A stretch of 64,000 nt of DNA, taken from positions 2,070,090-2,134,089 of the forward strand of contig CM001438.1 in NCBI GenBank assembly GCA_000244995.1. The letters run 5' to 3'. This DNA is from Burkholderiales bacterium JOSHI_001 (GTDB taxonomy: Bacteria > Pseudomonadota > Gammaproteobacteria > Burkholderiales > Burkholderiaceae_C). Positions 41,482 through 49,959 of the stretch are shown here, piece by piece. Both the position numbers and the translations under genes were made by a program. Numbering within the stretch: the stretch's first letter is position 1; each line of letters opens with the position of its first letter. Under the pieces are notes generated by a model that ran no database searches, was not told the origin of the DNA, and saw only the letters and a program-made list of their open reading frames with translations.

Positions 41482-41610
41482 GCCTAACGTTCGAGGTAAG
41501 GCGGGCCCTACAGCGGAGCGTGTAAGGCCCGGAGCGGACGATGATAGCTTTGGCCGTTCCGGGCCTTGCACGCGCAGCTGTTGGGGCTCGCCTTGACCGA
41601 GGGGTTAGGC
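41482..41610 (-). repeat. attC, class A (hypothetical cassette)
   Basis: 129 bp. End pentamer GTCGC, 5/5 match. Confidence 0.96.
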
Positions 41611-41658
41611 GTCGCCGCGCGCGGCTGCGCAGGCGGCACTGTGTGATGCCTTGGGCCC

Positions 41659-42057
41659 TTAGCGACGACGGCGCAGACGTTTTCCCGGGATGCCAACATA
41701 TTGATCCGACGATCGGTTGCCAGTTTTGCCTTCAACGCTCACCGTAAAGTGTGGCCCATGCACAGAATCCGTGCCGTAACGGACTTCAAGCTTCTTGAAC
41801 TCCGCGGGGTCTAGCGAGTGTTTGGCGCACAGGTTGGGAAGCACTTCGCTGTAGAGACGAACTGCCTCACGAAAACTCGTGGAGACCTTCTTACCAGTAG
41901 TTTGACCGGCCAGAAAATCTACGACGACAAATCCTTCGTCCTCTCCGGCCGCCTCTGCAAAGACATTCATTTGGTAGACGCCAATCATCAAGCCGATTCC
42001 ACTGGCTAGCGAATCCGCGATGTTGTGGCCTACCGACTTGAGGGGTCCGATCTTCAT
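41659..42057 (-). CDS. Hypothetical soluble protein
   Basis: 132 residues. The N-terminal half is predicted alpha/beta with GHNIADSLASGIGLMIGVYQ and FVVVDFLAGQ; then FREAVRLYSEVLPNLCAKHS, and a basic tail (GKRLRRRR). Alternating strands and a helix suggest a compact fold. Family not recognised. Confidence 0.6.
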   Translation of the reverse strand: MKIGPLKSVGHNIADSLASGIGLMIGVYQMNVFAEAAGEDEGFVVVDFLAGQTTGKKVSTSFREAVRLYSEVLPNLCAKHSLDPAEFKKLEVRYGTDSVHGPHFTVSVEGKTGNRSSDQYVGIPGKRLRRRR

Positions 42058-42082
42058 GAGACGAGGGAAGTTACCCTGCGAC

Positions 42083-42211
42083 GCCTAACGTTCGAGGTAA
42101 GGCGGGCCCTACAGCGGAGCGTGTAAGGCCCGGAGCGGACGATGATAACTTTGGCCGTTCCGGGCCTTGCACGCGCAGCTGTTGGGGCTCGCCTTGACCG
42201 AGGGGTTAGGC
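42083..42211 (-). repeat. attC, class A (cupin cassette)
   Basis: 129 bp. End pentamer ACCAC, 5/5 match. Confidence 0.96.
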
Positions 42212-42595
42212 ACCACTGACCGGCCTATGCTGTGTGCCCGAGCCCATGGTGACAAACAACATGCGACTTGGCTGAAATACCTTTGCCGTGTGCCACCTGC
42301 CACGCGGGACGACCACAGCGCCGCTACCAACTATTCGAGTGACTTCGGTTTCACCTGATCCCTCCAGATGGAACTCGATGTCTCCGCTCAAGAGGTAGAC
42401 GAACTCTTCCGCGACTGGATGCATTTCCCAGTTGGCCCAGTCTTCAGTGCACACGAACTCGGTGATGAGCCACCCCTGCCCGAATTTCTCGACTTCACTC
42501 TCTGGCTGGGACCAGAAGGCTTGTCCGCCTGGGATCGTGCGGCCGTTGCCATTGGCATCGAGGTAAACGAAGTCCACTTCGGGGTTGATTTGCAT
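42206..42595 (-). CDS. Cupin-domain protein
   Basis: 129 residues. One cupin barrel: MHPVAEEFVYLLSGDIEFHL (motif 1, with His and Glu metal ligands) and VVVPRGRWHTAKVFQPS (motif 2, with His). A small mononuclear-metal cupin; could be an isomerase, dioxygenase or sensor. Stop in the attC. Confidence 0.88.
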   Translation of the reverse strand: MQINPEVDFVYLDANGNGRTIPGGQAFWSQPESEVEKFGQGWLITEFVCTEDWANWEMHPVAEEFVYLLSGDIEFHLEGSGETEVTRIVGSGAVVVPRGRWHTAKVFQPSRMLFVTMGSGTQHRPVSGA

Positions 42596-42630
42596 TTTGC
42601 TGTCGCCGCCGAGGAGGTGTTGCTTGTGGT

Positions 42631-42759
42631 GCCTAACGTTCGAGGTAAGGCGGGCCCTACAGCGGAGCGCGTAAGCCCCGGGCAGGACGATGAATATTTT
42701 GGCCTGACCGGGGCTTACGCGCGCAGCTGTTGGGGCTCGCCTTGACCGAGGGGTTAGGC
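42631..42759 (-). repeat. attC, class A (hypothetical cassette)
   Basis: 129 bp. End pentamer CTCAC, 5/5 match. Confidence 0.96.
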
Positions 42760-42760
42760 C

Positions 42761-43174
42761 TCACCGTGCTTGGCCTGCAGGACCAGTCCAATTTTCGAGC
42801 GTGCACTTTTTGCTGGCAGGGACAACGGCAGTGTCGCCAATTACGGCAGTACGAATCTCGTTCCCCTTGCCCAGCACCCCAATGGTCATTTGGTACGGGT
42901 TCATGGTGAAGCCACCCGAAAAGTTGATTCGAAGTACCGCGGACTTGTCTGCGGCGTACTGGGCTTGCCTTTCCCAAGGCACTGCAACAACGTCCACTGA
43001 TGTGAAACGCGCGGTCTTGTGATAGCACTTCAATGCCTCAGTGGCGAAATCGACCAAGCTGGCCTGCATTTTTGCTACGTCGACCTGACCTGGCGCTGTC
43101 GCTGTTGCGACGGCAGATGCTGCTAGCGATGGATTCTTGAGTGCAAGAGCCGTGAGTATTGAAATTGGATCCAT
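42761..43174 (-). CDS. Hypothetical protein
   Basis: 137 residues. An Ala-rich N-terminal helix (LAASAVATATAPG) without a clear cleavage site, then LVDFATEALKCYHKTARFTS and SAVLRINFSGGFTMNPYQMT, ending in a Cys-containing turn. Repeated hydrophobic alternation suggests a beta-rich domain. No family identified. Confidence 0.58.
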   Translation of the reverse strand: MDPISILTALALKNPSLAASAVATATAPGQVDVAKMQASLVDFATEALKCYHKTARFTSVDVVAVPWERQAQYAADKSAVLRINFSGGFTMNPYQMTIGVLGKGNEIRTAVIGDTAVVPASKKCTLENWTGPAGQAR

Positions 43175-43220
43175 TCTGATTCTTCTCCCTGGGAGTGGAC
43201 AGTAGTCTTGCCATCGTGAG

Positions 43221-43349
43221 GCCTAACGTTCGAGGTAAGGCGGGCCCTACAGCGGAGCGTGTAAGGCCCGGCTGGGACGATGATGAATTTGGCCCTGCCG
43301 GGCCTTACACGCGCAGCTGTTGGGGCTCGCCTTGACCGAGGGGTTAGGC
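43221..43349 (-). repeat. attC, class A (GIY-YIG cassette)
   Basis: 129 bp. End pentamer CGCAC, 5/5 match. Confidence 0.96.
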
Positions 43350-43440
43350 CGCACTCTTTTTGAGCTGAATGAGTACCAGGCCTTGAGCGGAGGCATGGGG
43401 CCACTACCTTTGCCTCCCTGTGCACCTGTTAGGACTGAGT

Positions 43441-43734
43441 TCATGTCGGCTGTTTGCGGAAGGGCGGGCTCTGGTTGTAGCCGACTTTCGGGTCGTTTGC
43501 GCGCAGCTGAATGATGAACTGAAGTTCCACTCTGGTGACCTCGGAGCGGTCAGCCGTGTCCGAGTACCAAAGTATGTCTCGTGTTACCGTGAAGCTTTGT
43601 CTCTCTTCTTCCGTGAAGTCCTGGGCTATCAACTGGTCGGAGGCGCTACCAAAGTAGTTGATGCTATTGGTTCGATCTTGTCCGACATAGATCTTGCCGT
43701 TGGGATAGGTGATCCTATAGATGACGCTTGGCAT
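43441..43734 (-). CDS. Minimal GIY-YIG nuclease-like protein
   Basis: 97 residues. SVIYRITYPNGKIYVGQDRT matches the GIY-YIG core (R-I-T in place of G-I-Y, Y-V-G for Y-I-G). A Glu-containing helix follows (SEVTRVELQFIIQLRAND), which could carry the metal ligand. It is about the size of the bare catalytic domain. Could be a small endonuclease or an inactive relative. Confidence 0.68.
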   Translation of the reverse strand: MPSVIYRITYPNGKIYVGQDRTNSINYFGSASDQLIAQDFTEEERQSFTVTRDILWYSDTADRSEVTRVELQFIIQLRANDPKVGYNQSPPFRKQPT

Positions 43735-43768
43735 GACATTCGACGTGGCGCGATCTCTCTCTTGTGCG

Positions 43769-43897
43769 GCCTAACGTTCGAGGTAAGGCGGGCCCTACAG
43801 CGGAGCGTGTAAGGCCCGGAGCGGACGATGAATGATATGGCCGTTCCGGGCCTTGCACGCGCAGCTGTTGGGGCTCGCCTTGACCGAGGGGTTAGGC
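43769..43897 (-). repeat. attC, class A (VOC cassette 3)
   Basis: 129 bp. End pentamer GACGC, 5/5 match. Confidence 0.96.
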
Positions 43898-43964
43898 GAC
43901 GCCCTCTGCGTTGAAGACAGGGCGGACGCTTGACCGTGCAGGGTGCCGGAGCCTTGGTACACGA

Positions 43965-44357
43965 CTACTCTGGCGAATGGCAGGCGACGCATATCTTGTT
44001 GCCTTCTGGGTCGCGAATGTAGGCGCCGAAGTAGTTGGAGTGATAGTGCGACCGAAGGCCTGGCTTACCCTCGGATATGCCGCCACTTTGGAGGGCTACT
44101 GCATACGCAGCTTCGACGACAGCTCGGGACGAAGCCGCGAATGCGACCATTTGCCCATTGCCGGAACTGTGTGGAAGCCCATCGAAGGGCCTTCCAACAA
44201 TGAACAGCGGCCTTCCGCCTTCCTGTGGCTGCCAGCCGGCCCATGGAACACTTGGTTCATTGAACCGCAGTTGAAGTCCAAGCGCTTTCATCAGCGGCTC
44301 ATAGAACGACATTGCTCGCTTGAAATCGTTGACCCCGTAGTAGACATGCGAGAACAA
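43965..44357 (-). CDS. VOC-superfamily protein
   Basis: 130 residues. FSHVYYGVNDFKRAMSFYEP, MVAFAASSRAVVEAAYAVAL and GAYIRDPEGNKICVACH: standard VOC ends and DPEGN motif. Related to, but distinct from, the pair at 9639 and 50682. Confidence 0.88.
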   Translation of the reverse strand: MFSHVYYGVNDFKRAMSFYEPLMKALGLQLRFNEPSVPWAGWQPQEGGRPLFIVGRPFDGLPHSSGNGQMVAFAASSRAVVEAAYAVALQSGGISEGKPGLRSHYHSNYFGAYIRDPEGNKICVACHSPE

Positions 44358-44381
44358 GCGGGCCTCCTGGAAATTTGCGTC

Positions 44382-44510
44382 GCCTAACGTTCGAGGTAAG
44401 GCGGGCCCGACAGCGGAGCGCGTAAGGCCCGGCAGGGACGATGATGAATTTGGCCCTGCCGGGCCTTACGTGCGCAGCTGTTGGGGCTCGCCTTGACCGA
44501 GGGGTTAGGC
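44382..44510 (-). repeat. attC, class A (secreted protein cassette)
   Basis: 129 bp. End pentamer GTCAT, 5/5 match. Confidence 0.96.
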
Positions 44511-44535
44511 GTCATCGCGGTCCGTGATGGAGCCG

Positions 44536-44985
44536 TCATTTGATCTTTATTGTTTTCCCTCTGAGCGGGTTTGAAGTCGCCAAATGCTTCAAAACAGTCC
44601 TACATCTGTCAGTCGCCTCTTGAACTGGAAGTCGCTTCAGCTCGGCCTCAACTCTTTCAAACGCTGGTTCTAAGTCGCGGAGTTGGGCTTCCACTGTACG
44701 ACCATTTCCATCACGTTCCATGATCATTCGACCGTGATCTATGGAAGCTCTAAATTCCTCTGTCCATGCTGCATAGGCGAGCTCAAATTCAGCAGCAAAG
44801 CCAGGCAGAACGGTTGAACAATAGGGGACATGTCGCGGAAGGATGTAGGAGGCGACGAACGCAGTCCCACCCGCAACGTCATAAGTATGCTCGCTGATCT
44901 CAACTGTCTCAGTGCTGTTTGCAGGGAGTGGGTACACGAGTGAAATCAGGCTCGCAATGTACAGATGTGCAGATGGAGATTTCAT
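44536..44985 (-). CDS. Secreted helical protein, unknown function
   Basis: 149 residues from ATG at 44985, 3 bp after the attC. Signal peptide about 1-23. Mature protein helical with two cysteines (PYCSTVLPG, TDRCRTVLKH) that could pair, and ELAYAAWTEEFRASIDHGRM. Basic end KTIKIK. The cassette is somewhat AT-rich. Confidence 0.65.
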   Translation of the reverse strand: MKSPSAHLYIASLISLVYPLPANSTETVEISEHTYDVAGGTAFVASYILPRHVPYCSTVLPGFAAEFELAYAAWTEEFRASIDHGRMIMERDGNGRTVEAQLRDLEPAFERVEAELKRLPVQEATDRCRTVLKHLATSNPLRGKTIKIK

Positions 44986-44988
44986 GAC

Positions 44989-45117
44989 GCCTAACGTTCG
45001 AGGTAAGGCGGGCCCTACAGCGGAGCGTGTAAGGCCCGGAGCGGACGATGATGATTTTGGCCGTTCCGGGCCTTGCATGCGCAGCTGTTGGGGCTCGCCT
45101 TGACCGAGGGGTTAGGC
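44989..45117 (-). repeat. attC, class A (inverted small membrane cassette b)
   Basis: 129 bp. End pentamer AACGC, 5/5 match. Confidence 0.96.
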
Positions 45118-45355
45118 AACGCTTTCGCGCACTGCCTTTGCACTCGCTGCAACATGCACAGGGCAGCAACTGAAATGCAAGCCCGAGATGTTGGTGCTGA
45201 CGCTTGACTTTGAGGCAATGCCTGACGACTTTCGGCGACGGAGGATGAACGTGAGGTGAACATGCCTCGATGTCCTTTGGCTTGCCAGTTCCTTAAGCGG
45301 ACCATAACAGTGAACTTCCATGCTTGAAGCCTGTTCACTGCGAAGGGACTCCGAC
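45118..45355. other. Conserved non-coding leader, copy b
   Basis: 238 bp, same length as 39848-40085 and clearly homologous. Ends in a purine-rich ribosome site before the plus-strand gene. Confidence 0.55.
45282..45310 (+). promoter_or_regulatory. Possible promoter of the inverted small gene, copy b
   Basis: TTGCCA, 17 nt, TAACAG; counterpart of 40012-40040. Confidence 0.35.
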
Positions 45356-45520
45356 ATGAACAACTATCTGGCTGACTTTATCCTGGAGTGGGTGCGCATT
45401 GCACTTGTGGCACTCGTGCCCGTTGTCTTGACTGCCTTCGTCTCAATTCCAATGAATCTTGGTGGTCACCCTGGCGAAGCCGCCGCTCGCACGGTTGTTC
45501 CGAGTACGCACATGACGTAG
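45356..45520 (+). CDS. One-helix small membrane protein on the opposite strand (paralog b)
   Basis: 54 residues. Differs from paralog a by a handful of substitutions (Q to E, S to N, T to S and similar) and no gaps, a protein-like pattern. Helix VRIALVALVPVVLTAFVSI. Confidence 0.72.
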   Translation: MNNYLADFILEWVRIALVALVPVVLTAFVSIPMNLGGHPGEAAARTVVPSTHMT

Positions 45521-45546
45521 AGACAGCGCTGAGGTTGCATTGCGTT

Positions 45547-45675
45547 GCCTAACGTTCGAGGTAAGGCGGGCCCTACAGCGGAGCGTGTAAGGCCCGGAGC
45601 GGACGATGATAACTTTGGCCGTTCCGGGCCTTGCACGCGCAGCTGTTGGGGCTCGCCTTGACCGAGGGGTTAGGC
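45547..45675 (-). repeat. attC, class A (VOC cassette 4)
   Basis: 129 bp. End pentamer CGCAC, 5/5 match. Confidence 0.96.
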
Positions 45676-45730
45676 CGCACTTCTTGCCCTGCGGCAGGGT
45701 TGCTGCTGCGAGCTTTGGGCTGGACTTCCC

Positions 45731-46123
45731 TCATGCTGTGATCTCAACGCGATTGCCCTCAGGATCCAGCACGACGCTTTCGTAGTAGCCGTCTCCAGTT
45801 CTCCGGGGACCGTCCAACACGGGCGTACCGCGTTCACGTAATTGACTCGTGATTCGATCGACCTCGGCCTCGCTGCCAATCGATATGGCGAGGTGAGTTA
45901 GTCCCATTCTCTGTGCGCCAGGCTCATGGGTAACAGGACAGAGTTGTCTCGTGGACATGACTTCAATTCTTGCCCCTTCGGCGAAGCTAAGGAATCGAGA
46001 GGCAAACCCTTTCGACTTGTTCTCGTACAACGGACCAACTGTTGCACCAAACGTGGAAGCGTAGAACTGGCAGAGGCTTTCCAGGTTGATTGCCCAAAGC
46101 GCGACATGTTCGATTCGTGGCAT
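45731..46123 (-). CDS. VOC-superfamily glyoxalase-like protein
   Basis: 130 residues. RIEHVALWAINLESLCQFYA with the metal-ligand His, MGLTHLAISIGSEAEVDRIT in the second module, ending YYESVVLDPEGNRVEIT with the metal-ligand Glu. Ligands in the glyoxalase I positions make an active metal site plausible. Confidence 0.9.
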   Translation of the reverse strand: MPRIEHVALWAINLESLCQFYASTFGATVGPLYENKSKGFASRFLSFAEGARIEVMSTRQLCPVTHEPGAQRMGLTHLAISIGSEAEVDRITSQLRERGTPVLDGPRRTGDGYYESVVLDPEGNRVEITA

Positions 46124-46132
46124 TTCGGTGCG

Positions 46133-46261
46133 GCCTAACGTTCGAGGTAAGGCGGGCCCTACAGCGGAGTGCGTAAGGCCCGGATGGGACGATGATAATT
46201 CTGGCCCAGCCGGGCCTTACGTGCGCAGCTGTTGGGGCTCGCCTTGACCGAGGGGTTAGGC
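46133..46261 (-). repeat. attC, class A (SMR cassette b)
   Basis: 129 bp. End pentamer GCCGC, 5/5 match. Confidence 0.96.
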
Positions 46262-46301
46262 GCCGCTTTTCCCGCTTGGTGCATGACCGAACTCCTTGAC
46301 C

Positions 46302-46622
46302 TTAAGTGGCGGTGGTGAGCTTAAGCCCAACTATGCCGGCGACGATGAGCGCCAGGCTCGCCAGGCGCCCAGGGTTGGAAGGCTCGCCAAACAGGATGAT
46401 TCCAAGTATCGCGGTGCCTACTGCTCCGACGCCAACCCAAACTGCGTAAGAGGTGCCAACAGGCAGAGTTTTCATGGCTATGCCGAGAAGGACCACACTT
46501 CCGGTCATGGCGCCAAGGGTAAGGGCGCTAGGCAGGACACGAGTGAAACCCTCTGTGTACTTGAGGCCAATGGCCCAGCCTACCTCCAGCAACCCCGCGA
46601 CAAGCAAGAGAACCCATGCCAT
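46302..46622 (-). CDS. SMR-family exporter, Gdx/SugE type (copy b)
   Basis: 106 residues, differing from copy a (34132) at only a few positions while the DNA differs at many silent sites, so both are under purifying selection. Same Glu13 and [14 protein letters not shown] motif. Confidence 0.9.
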   Translation of the reverse strand: MAWVLLLVAGLLEVGWAIGLKYTEGFTRVLPSALTLGAMTGSVVLLGIAMKTLPVGTSYAVWVGVGAVGTAILGIILFGEPSNPGRLASLALIVAGIVGLKLTTAT

Positions 46623-46720
46623 GCAACCGCTCCAATACGAACCAGAAGGCGATTGTGACTAAAGGCTGGGTCTCCCACTCAGACTTGCGCGCTGAAGGTT
46701 CGCGTGGGTGTGTTTGCGGC

Positions 46721-46849
46721 GCCTAACGTTCGAGGTAAGGCGGGCCCTACAGCGGAGCGTGTAAGCCCCGGAGCGGACGATGATAACTTTGGCCGTTCCG
46801 GGGCTTAGACGCGCAGCTGTTGGGGCTCGCCTTGACCGAGGGGTTAGGC
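46721..46849 (-). repeat. attC, class A (two-TM cassette)
   Basis: 129 bp. End pentamer GTCGC, 5/5 match. Confidence 0.96.
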
Positions 46850-47155
46850 GTCGCCCTTGTTGCTGCCGTACCGGTCTTCAAGTTCCTTCCACTCCCTTCT
46901 TTCCCGTAGGCGCCAGATCAGCCCTATCGCAAGCGCGAGGACCGTTGCCGCAACGAAGGTCAGGAATCCGATCCAGTTGTCCTCGACTAGCCACTGGCTC
47001 CGAAAGGTTGCGAGGCCATCGCCTTGGCGCACTGCACGGATGGCCACTGTGACCATGTAGCCGAGCGCAAAGATTGAGGCAAGGGAGGAAAAGACCATTC
47101 CCACAATTAGGATCCGACTCAGGCCTCGCTTGTTGGCGTCTTTTTCGACTGACAT
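46844..47155 (-). CDS. Two-helix membrane protein
   Basis: 103 residues from MSVEKDANKRG; the open frame upstream has no better start. Helices at about 17-38 and 58-80, then a charged cytoplasmic tail (RLRERREWKELEDRYGS) ending in the attC stop. The 120 bp before it could carry a promoter, though none stands out. Confidence 0.62.
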   Translation of the reverse strand: MSVEKDANKRGLSRILIVGMVFSSLASIFALGYMVTVAIRAVRQGDGLATFRSQWLVEDNWIGFLTFVAATVLALAIGLIWRLRERREWKELEDRYGSNKGDA

Positions 47156-47275
47156 CGGTCTGTCCTTGTTGAATCCGTTGGGATCTGCCTTCCTTTTGCC
47201 TTTGATGCGTCGGGAAAGGCCTGATGAGCTTGAGATTTGGTTCGGCTGTAGGTGCGCAACGATTCCGATTGCGAC

Positions 47276-47404
47276 GCCTAACGTTCGAGGTAAGGCGGGC
47301 CCTACAGCGGAGCGTGAAAGGCCCGGAGCGGACGATGATAGCTTTGGCCGTTCCGGGCCTTGCACGCGCAGCTGTTGGGGCTCGCCTTGACCGAGGGGTT
47401 AGGC
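47276..47404 (-). repeat. attC, class A (four-TM cassette)
   Basis: 129 bp. End pentamer CGCAC, 5/5 match. Confidence 0.96.
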
Positions 47405-47438
47405 CGCACCCTCCTGCCGTGGCCCACCCGGTGACAGA

Positions 47439-47885
47439 CTACAAGGAGACTTTGGTAAGGCTCCATACAACAGCGATGAGCTGAACCAAGTTGATTGATA
47501 GTGCAGCTGAATGTACACGGCGAAACCTTTGAACTGCGCTGGAACTACTTGTTTGGATTTGCTCCCCAAGCTGCTCCATGACGGGTATGAGCTTGCTGCG
47601 AAGCGCTACGACCAAGATTGCGATTGCACCTGCTCCTGCGGCAAAGGCAAACCTTCCCGACAGTGCATAGCTGGCCGAGGCGCCTGCCGATGCAACAAAG
47701 GCAGCCTTGTAGTAGATGTTGAAGAAGCCGCGCACAAACTTGGCATCAACAGCTGTGTCGTGCTTAAGAATTAGCAGCGGCAGGCCACCCATCAGGAAGT
47801 ACGCCGTAGTCACGAGCAGTACTACCGTGAAGAAGATTGCGGCAAAGATGGCCGATGACATGATGATGCCGGCAGCGATGGGCAA
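47439..47885 (-). CDS. Membrane protein, about four helices
   Basis: 148 residues. Helices IFAAIFFTVVLLVTTAYFLM, ASAGASASYAL..., FAFAAGAGAIAILVVAL and a C-terminal one (INLVQLIAVVWSL), with a basic loop RSKLIPVMEQLGEQIQTSSS. Family unknown. Confidence 0.64.
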   Translation of the reverse strand: MPIAAGIIMSSAIFAAIFFTVVLLVTTAYFLMGGLPLLILKHDTAVDAKFVRGFFNIYYKAAFVASAGASASYALSGRFAFAAGAGAIAILVVALRSKLIPVMEQLGEQIQTSSSSAVQRFRRVHSAALSINLVQLIAVVWSLTKVSL

Positions 47886-47922
47886 ATGCGGTGTTCGAGC
47901 GGCAGATTTTGCTCCTCGTGCG

Positions 47923-48051
47923 GCCTAACGTTCGAGGTAAGGCGGGCCCTACAGCGGAGCGCGTAAGGCCCGGATGGGACGATGATGAATTTGGCCCAGC
48001 CGGGCCTTACGTGCGCAGCTGTTGGGGCTCGCCTTGACCGAGGGGTTAGGC
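47923..48051 (-). repeat. attC, class A (PEP-CTERM cassette)
   Basis: 129 bp. End pentamer TGCGC, 5/5 match. Confidence 0.96.
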
Positions 48052-48978
48052 TGCGCTCGGACTGCCGTATGTGAGAGGCGAAGCGATGCATTGCCCTGGC
48101 CGGCGGTGGACGACACCCAACCCGACCAGGCCAATCAGGAGCAACGCAGCGGTGTCTACTTCGGGCACTGCCGTGGTGTAGTCGAAACCCGACGATGACA
48201 CGGCGGAGTACGGGACCGCAGCACCATAGTCATCCTGGACGCTCAGAATCCCGCCCCAAAGCGCGGTGTGCGAACTGTCTGCGGCTGCGTCACCGCTAGC
48301 GGTCAGAGATCCGTATGCGTAAGCATACGATGTGAGCGTCGCGGTCAGATCGAACGGCACGCCGAAGATAAAGGCGAATTCCAATTGGAGGGAGCCAGGA
48401 CCTGGCGTCACGGGCGTCCTACCGCTTGAATTCACCAGGACTGCATTGCGCGTGATTGCGCAAACCCCACTTGGGCAATCAGGTGTCAAGGCATCCCCGA
48501 TCTCGGAGAAGTACAGAAGCCCGCCTGATGTCGCCATCAGCTTGATATCGCTCTGCGCTTGGCTGCCGACCGGGCTTGGGTCGGTTAACGACAGGGACCA
48601 GGTGTAGTTCAACGCCACCGTTACATGACCGAGTTGACCGGTCAGGGCGTCGTTGCTCAGCGTAATCGCGTCTGACCAAGACGAGCGGACGTACAGGCCA
48701 GACCAGTTGTCGCCAAGACGCGATACCGACGGCGGCACGTGCTCGTTGGCTAGAACTCGCAGGCGACCGAACTCGGCCGAGGCCTGCAGTTCTGAAGTGC
48801 CGCCGAACGACGCAAATGAACCGCTGACGGGTGCCACAGGGTCTGTGACGATGACAGGCAGACCTCCAAAGAACGGCCCGCTATGGGCATACTCAATGAA
48901 TGTCGAACCTTGAGCGTGCGCAGCGGACTGGATGCAGGCGAAACTGGCGATCACCAACGCCAATATGGATCTAGGCAT
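48046..48978 (-). CDS. Secreted PEP-CTERM-type protein
   Basis: 310 residues from MPRSILALVIASFACIQSAA (signal peptide to about 23). The body is Ser/Gly/Thr-rich beta sequence typical of surface proteins. Near the C-terminus VPEVDTAALLLIGLVGLGVV followed by HRR is a PEP-CTERM sorting signal variant (VPEV for VPEP), normally handled by exosortase. About 18 extra residues follow the basic cluster, unusually long; the stop is in the attC, so the tail may be partly cassette-boundary sequence. Confidence 0.78.
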   Translation of the reverse strand: MPRSILALVIASFACIQSAAHAQGSTFIEYAHSGPFFGGLPVIVTDPVAPVSGSFASFGGTSELQASAEFGRLRVLANEHVPPSVSRLGDNWSGLYVRSSWSDAITLSNDALTGQLGHVTVALNYTWSLSLTDPSPVGSQAQSDIKLMATSGGLLYFSEIGDALTPDCPSGVCAITRNAVLVNSSGRTPVTPGPGSLQLEFAFIFGVPFDLTATLTSYAYAYGSLTASGDAAADSSHTALWGGILSVQDDYGAAVPYSAVSSSGFDYTTAVPEVDTAALLLIGLVGLGVVHRRPGQCIASPLTYGSPSAA

Positions 48979-49117
48979 GGCTGGGTTCCTTTCGCGGGGG
49001 AATTGGCAGAGTACGCTTGAACCTAGGGCGCCGCAAGTTTTCCGGTTGGTAACCATGCTTTGGCGCCGCAATTTCTCTTCAATTGACTTCGCCTGGGCAG
49101 CACCACATCGCTGCGCA

Positions 49118-49243
49118 GCCTAACGTTCGAGTTAACGCGGTGCCAACAGCGTAGCGGGCTGGCCCTGCAACGGACAATTCACCAGGCCGTGAAAGGGACA
49201 GCCCGCTACGCTGTTGGCACTCGCGTTGAACGAGGGGTTAGCC
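49118..49243 (-). repeat. attC, class F with GGCTAAC box (parE-type cassette 2)
   Basis: 126 bp with a stem unlike any other here (ACAGCGTAGCGGGCTG). The R'' box GGCTAAC is matched by GTTAGCC at this cassette's own start (49830). End pentamer GTCAC, 5/5 match. Confidence 0.93.
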
Positions 49244-49244
49244 G

Positions 49245-49541
49245 TCACTCTATTCGAGACAACCAATAGCCAGGCCTGCGCCTATGAGGGGCGATTGCAA
49301 CAACCAACAGTTCGGAATCCGAAGGACGATATACAACGGAGAAGGGAAAACCCTTGATCAATATGCTCCGAGTCGTCTTATGGGATGGTGCTCCTCCCAG
49401 CGGATGGCGAAGTGCCCTATCCACTGCCGCTTCCACCGCCGCTTGAAACCTGACACCACTTCCGCTGCGAGCGTTGGAGTAGTACTCAACCTCGTGAAGC
49501 AATTCAGCTTCAGCGTCCGGCAAGAAACGAATTGCCCTCAC
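49245..49541 (-). CDS. ParE/RelE-family toxin
   Basis: 98 residues. FLPDAEAELLHEVEYYSNAR, GVRFQAAVEAAVDRALRHPL, FPFSVVYRPSDSELLVVAIA-H-RRR: ParE/RelE plasmid-stabilisation fold with the terminal His-Arg-Arg-Arg. Overlaps the antitoxin by 4 bp (ATGA). Confidence 0.92.
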   Translation of the reverse strand: MRAIRFLPDAEAELLHEVEYYSNARSGSGVRFQAAVEAAVDRALRHPLGGAPSHKTTRSILIKGFPFSVVYRPSDSELLVVAIAPHRRRPGYWLSRIE

Positions 49542-49768
49542 TTGGCAAGGGCGCGAGCTTTTGCAAAGACTTCTTCCGCAGAGATCGCTTGCACTTCGCC
49601 GCGATCGTATGCCGCAAGGCGTCGCTCTATCTCAGCACTCCAGGCGGCGTCAAGCTCTGATGCAGCGGGCTCGTTGAGAGATTCAAGCAGTTCATCGACC
49701 AGGCGCTCCTGCTCGGCCCGTGGGAGGGCCTTGGCAAGCTTGGCAAGGTCAGCAGCGGATTCAGGCAT
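49538..49768 (-). CDS. Addiction-module antitoxin (ParE partner)
   Basis: 76 residues. LAKLAKALPRAEQERLVDEL then SLNEP and DAAWSAEIERRLAAYDRGEV, ending EVFAKARAL, the small addiction-module family. A weak promoter-like pair (TTCAAG-17-TAGACT) lies in the 60 bp leader. Confidence 0.9.
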   Translation of the reverse strand: MPESAADLAKLAKALPRAEQERLVDELLESLNEPAASELDAAWSAEIERRLAAYDRGEVQAISAEEVFAKARALAK

Positions 49769-49829
49769 GGTGGGGACTCGTGGCTAGAGTGAAGTCTACT
49801 CCGAGCAACTCTGGCCTTGAATTCGTGAC

Positions 49830-49958
49830 GGCTAACGTTCGAGGTAAGGCGGGCCCTACAGCGGAGCGTGTAAGGCCCGGCTGGGACGATGATAACTTTG
49901 GCCCGGCCGGGCCTTACATGCGCAGCTGTTGGGGCTCGCCTTGACCGAGGGGTTAGGC
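49830..49958 (-). repeat. attC, class A (DUF6988 cassette)
   Basis: 129 bp; left box GGCTAAC belongs to the neighbouring cassette start. End pentamer CTCAC, 5/5 match. Confidence 0.96.
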
Positions 49959-49959
49959 C

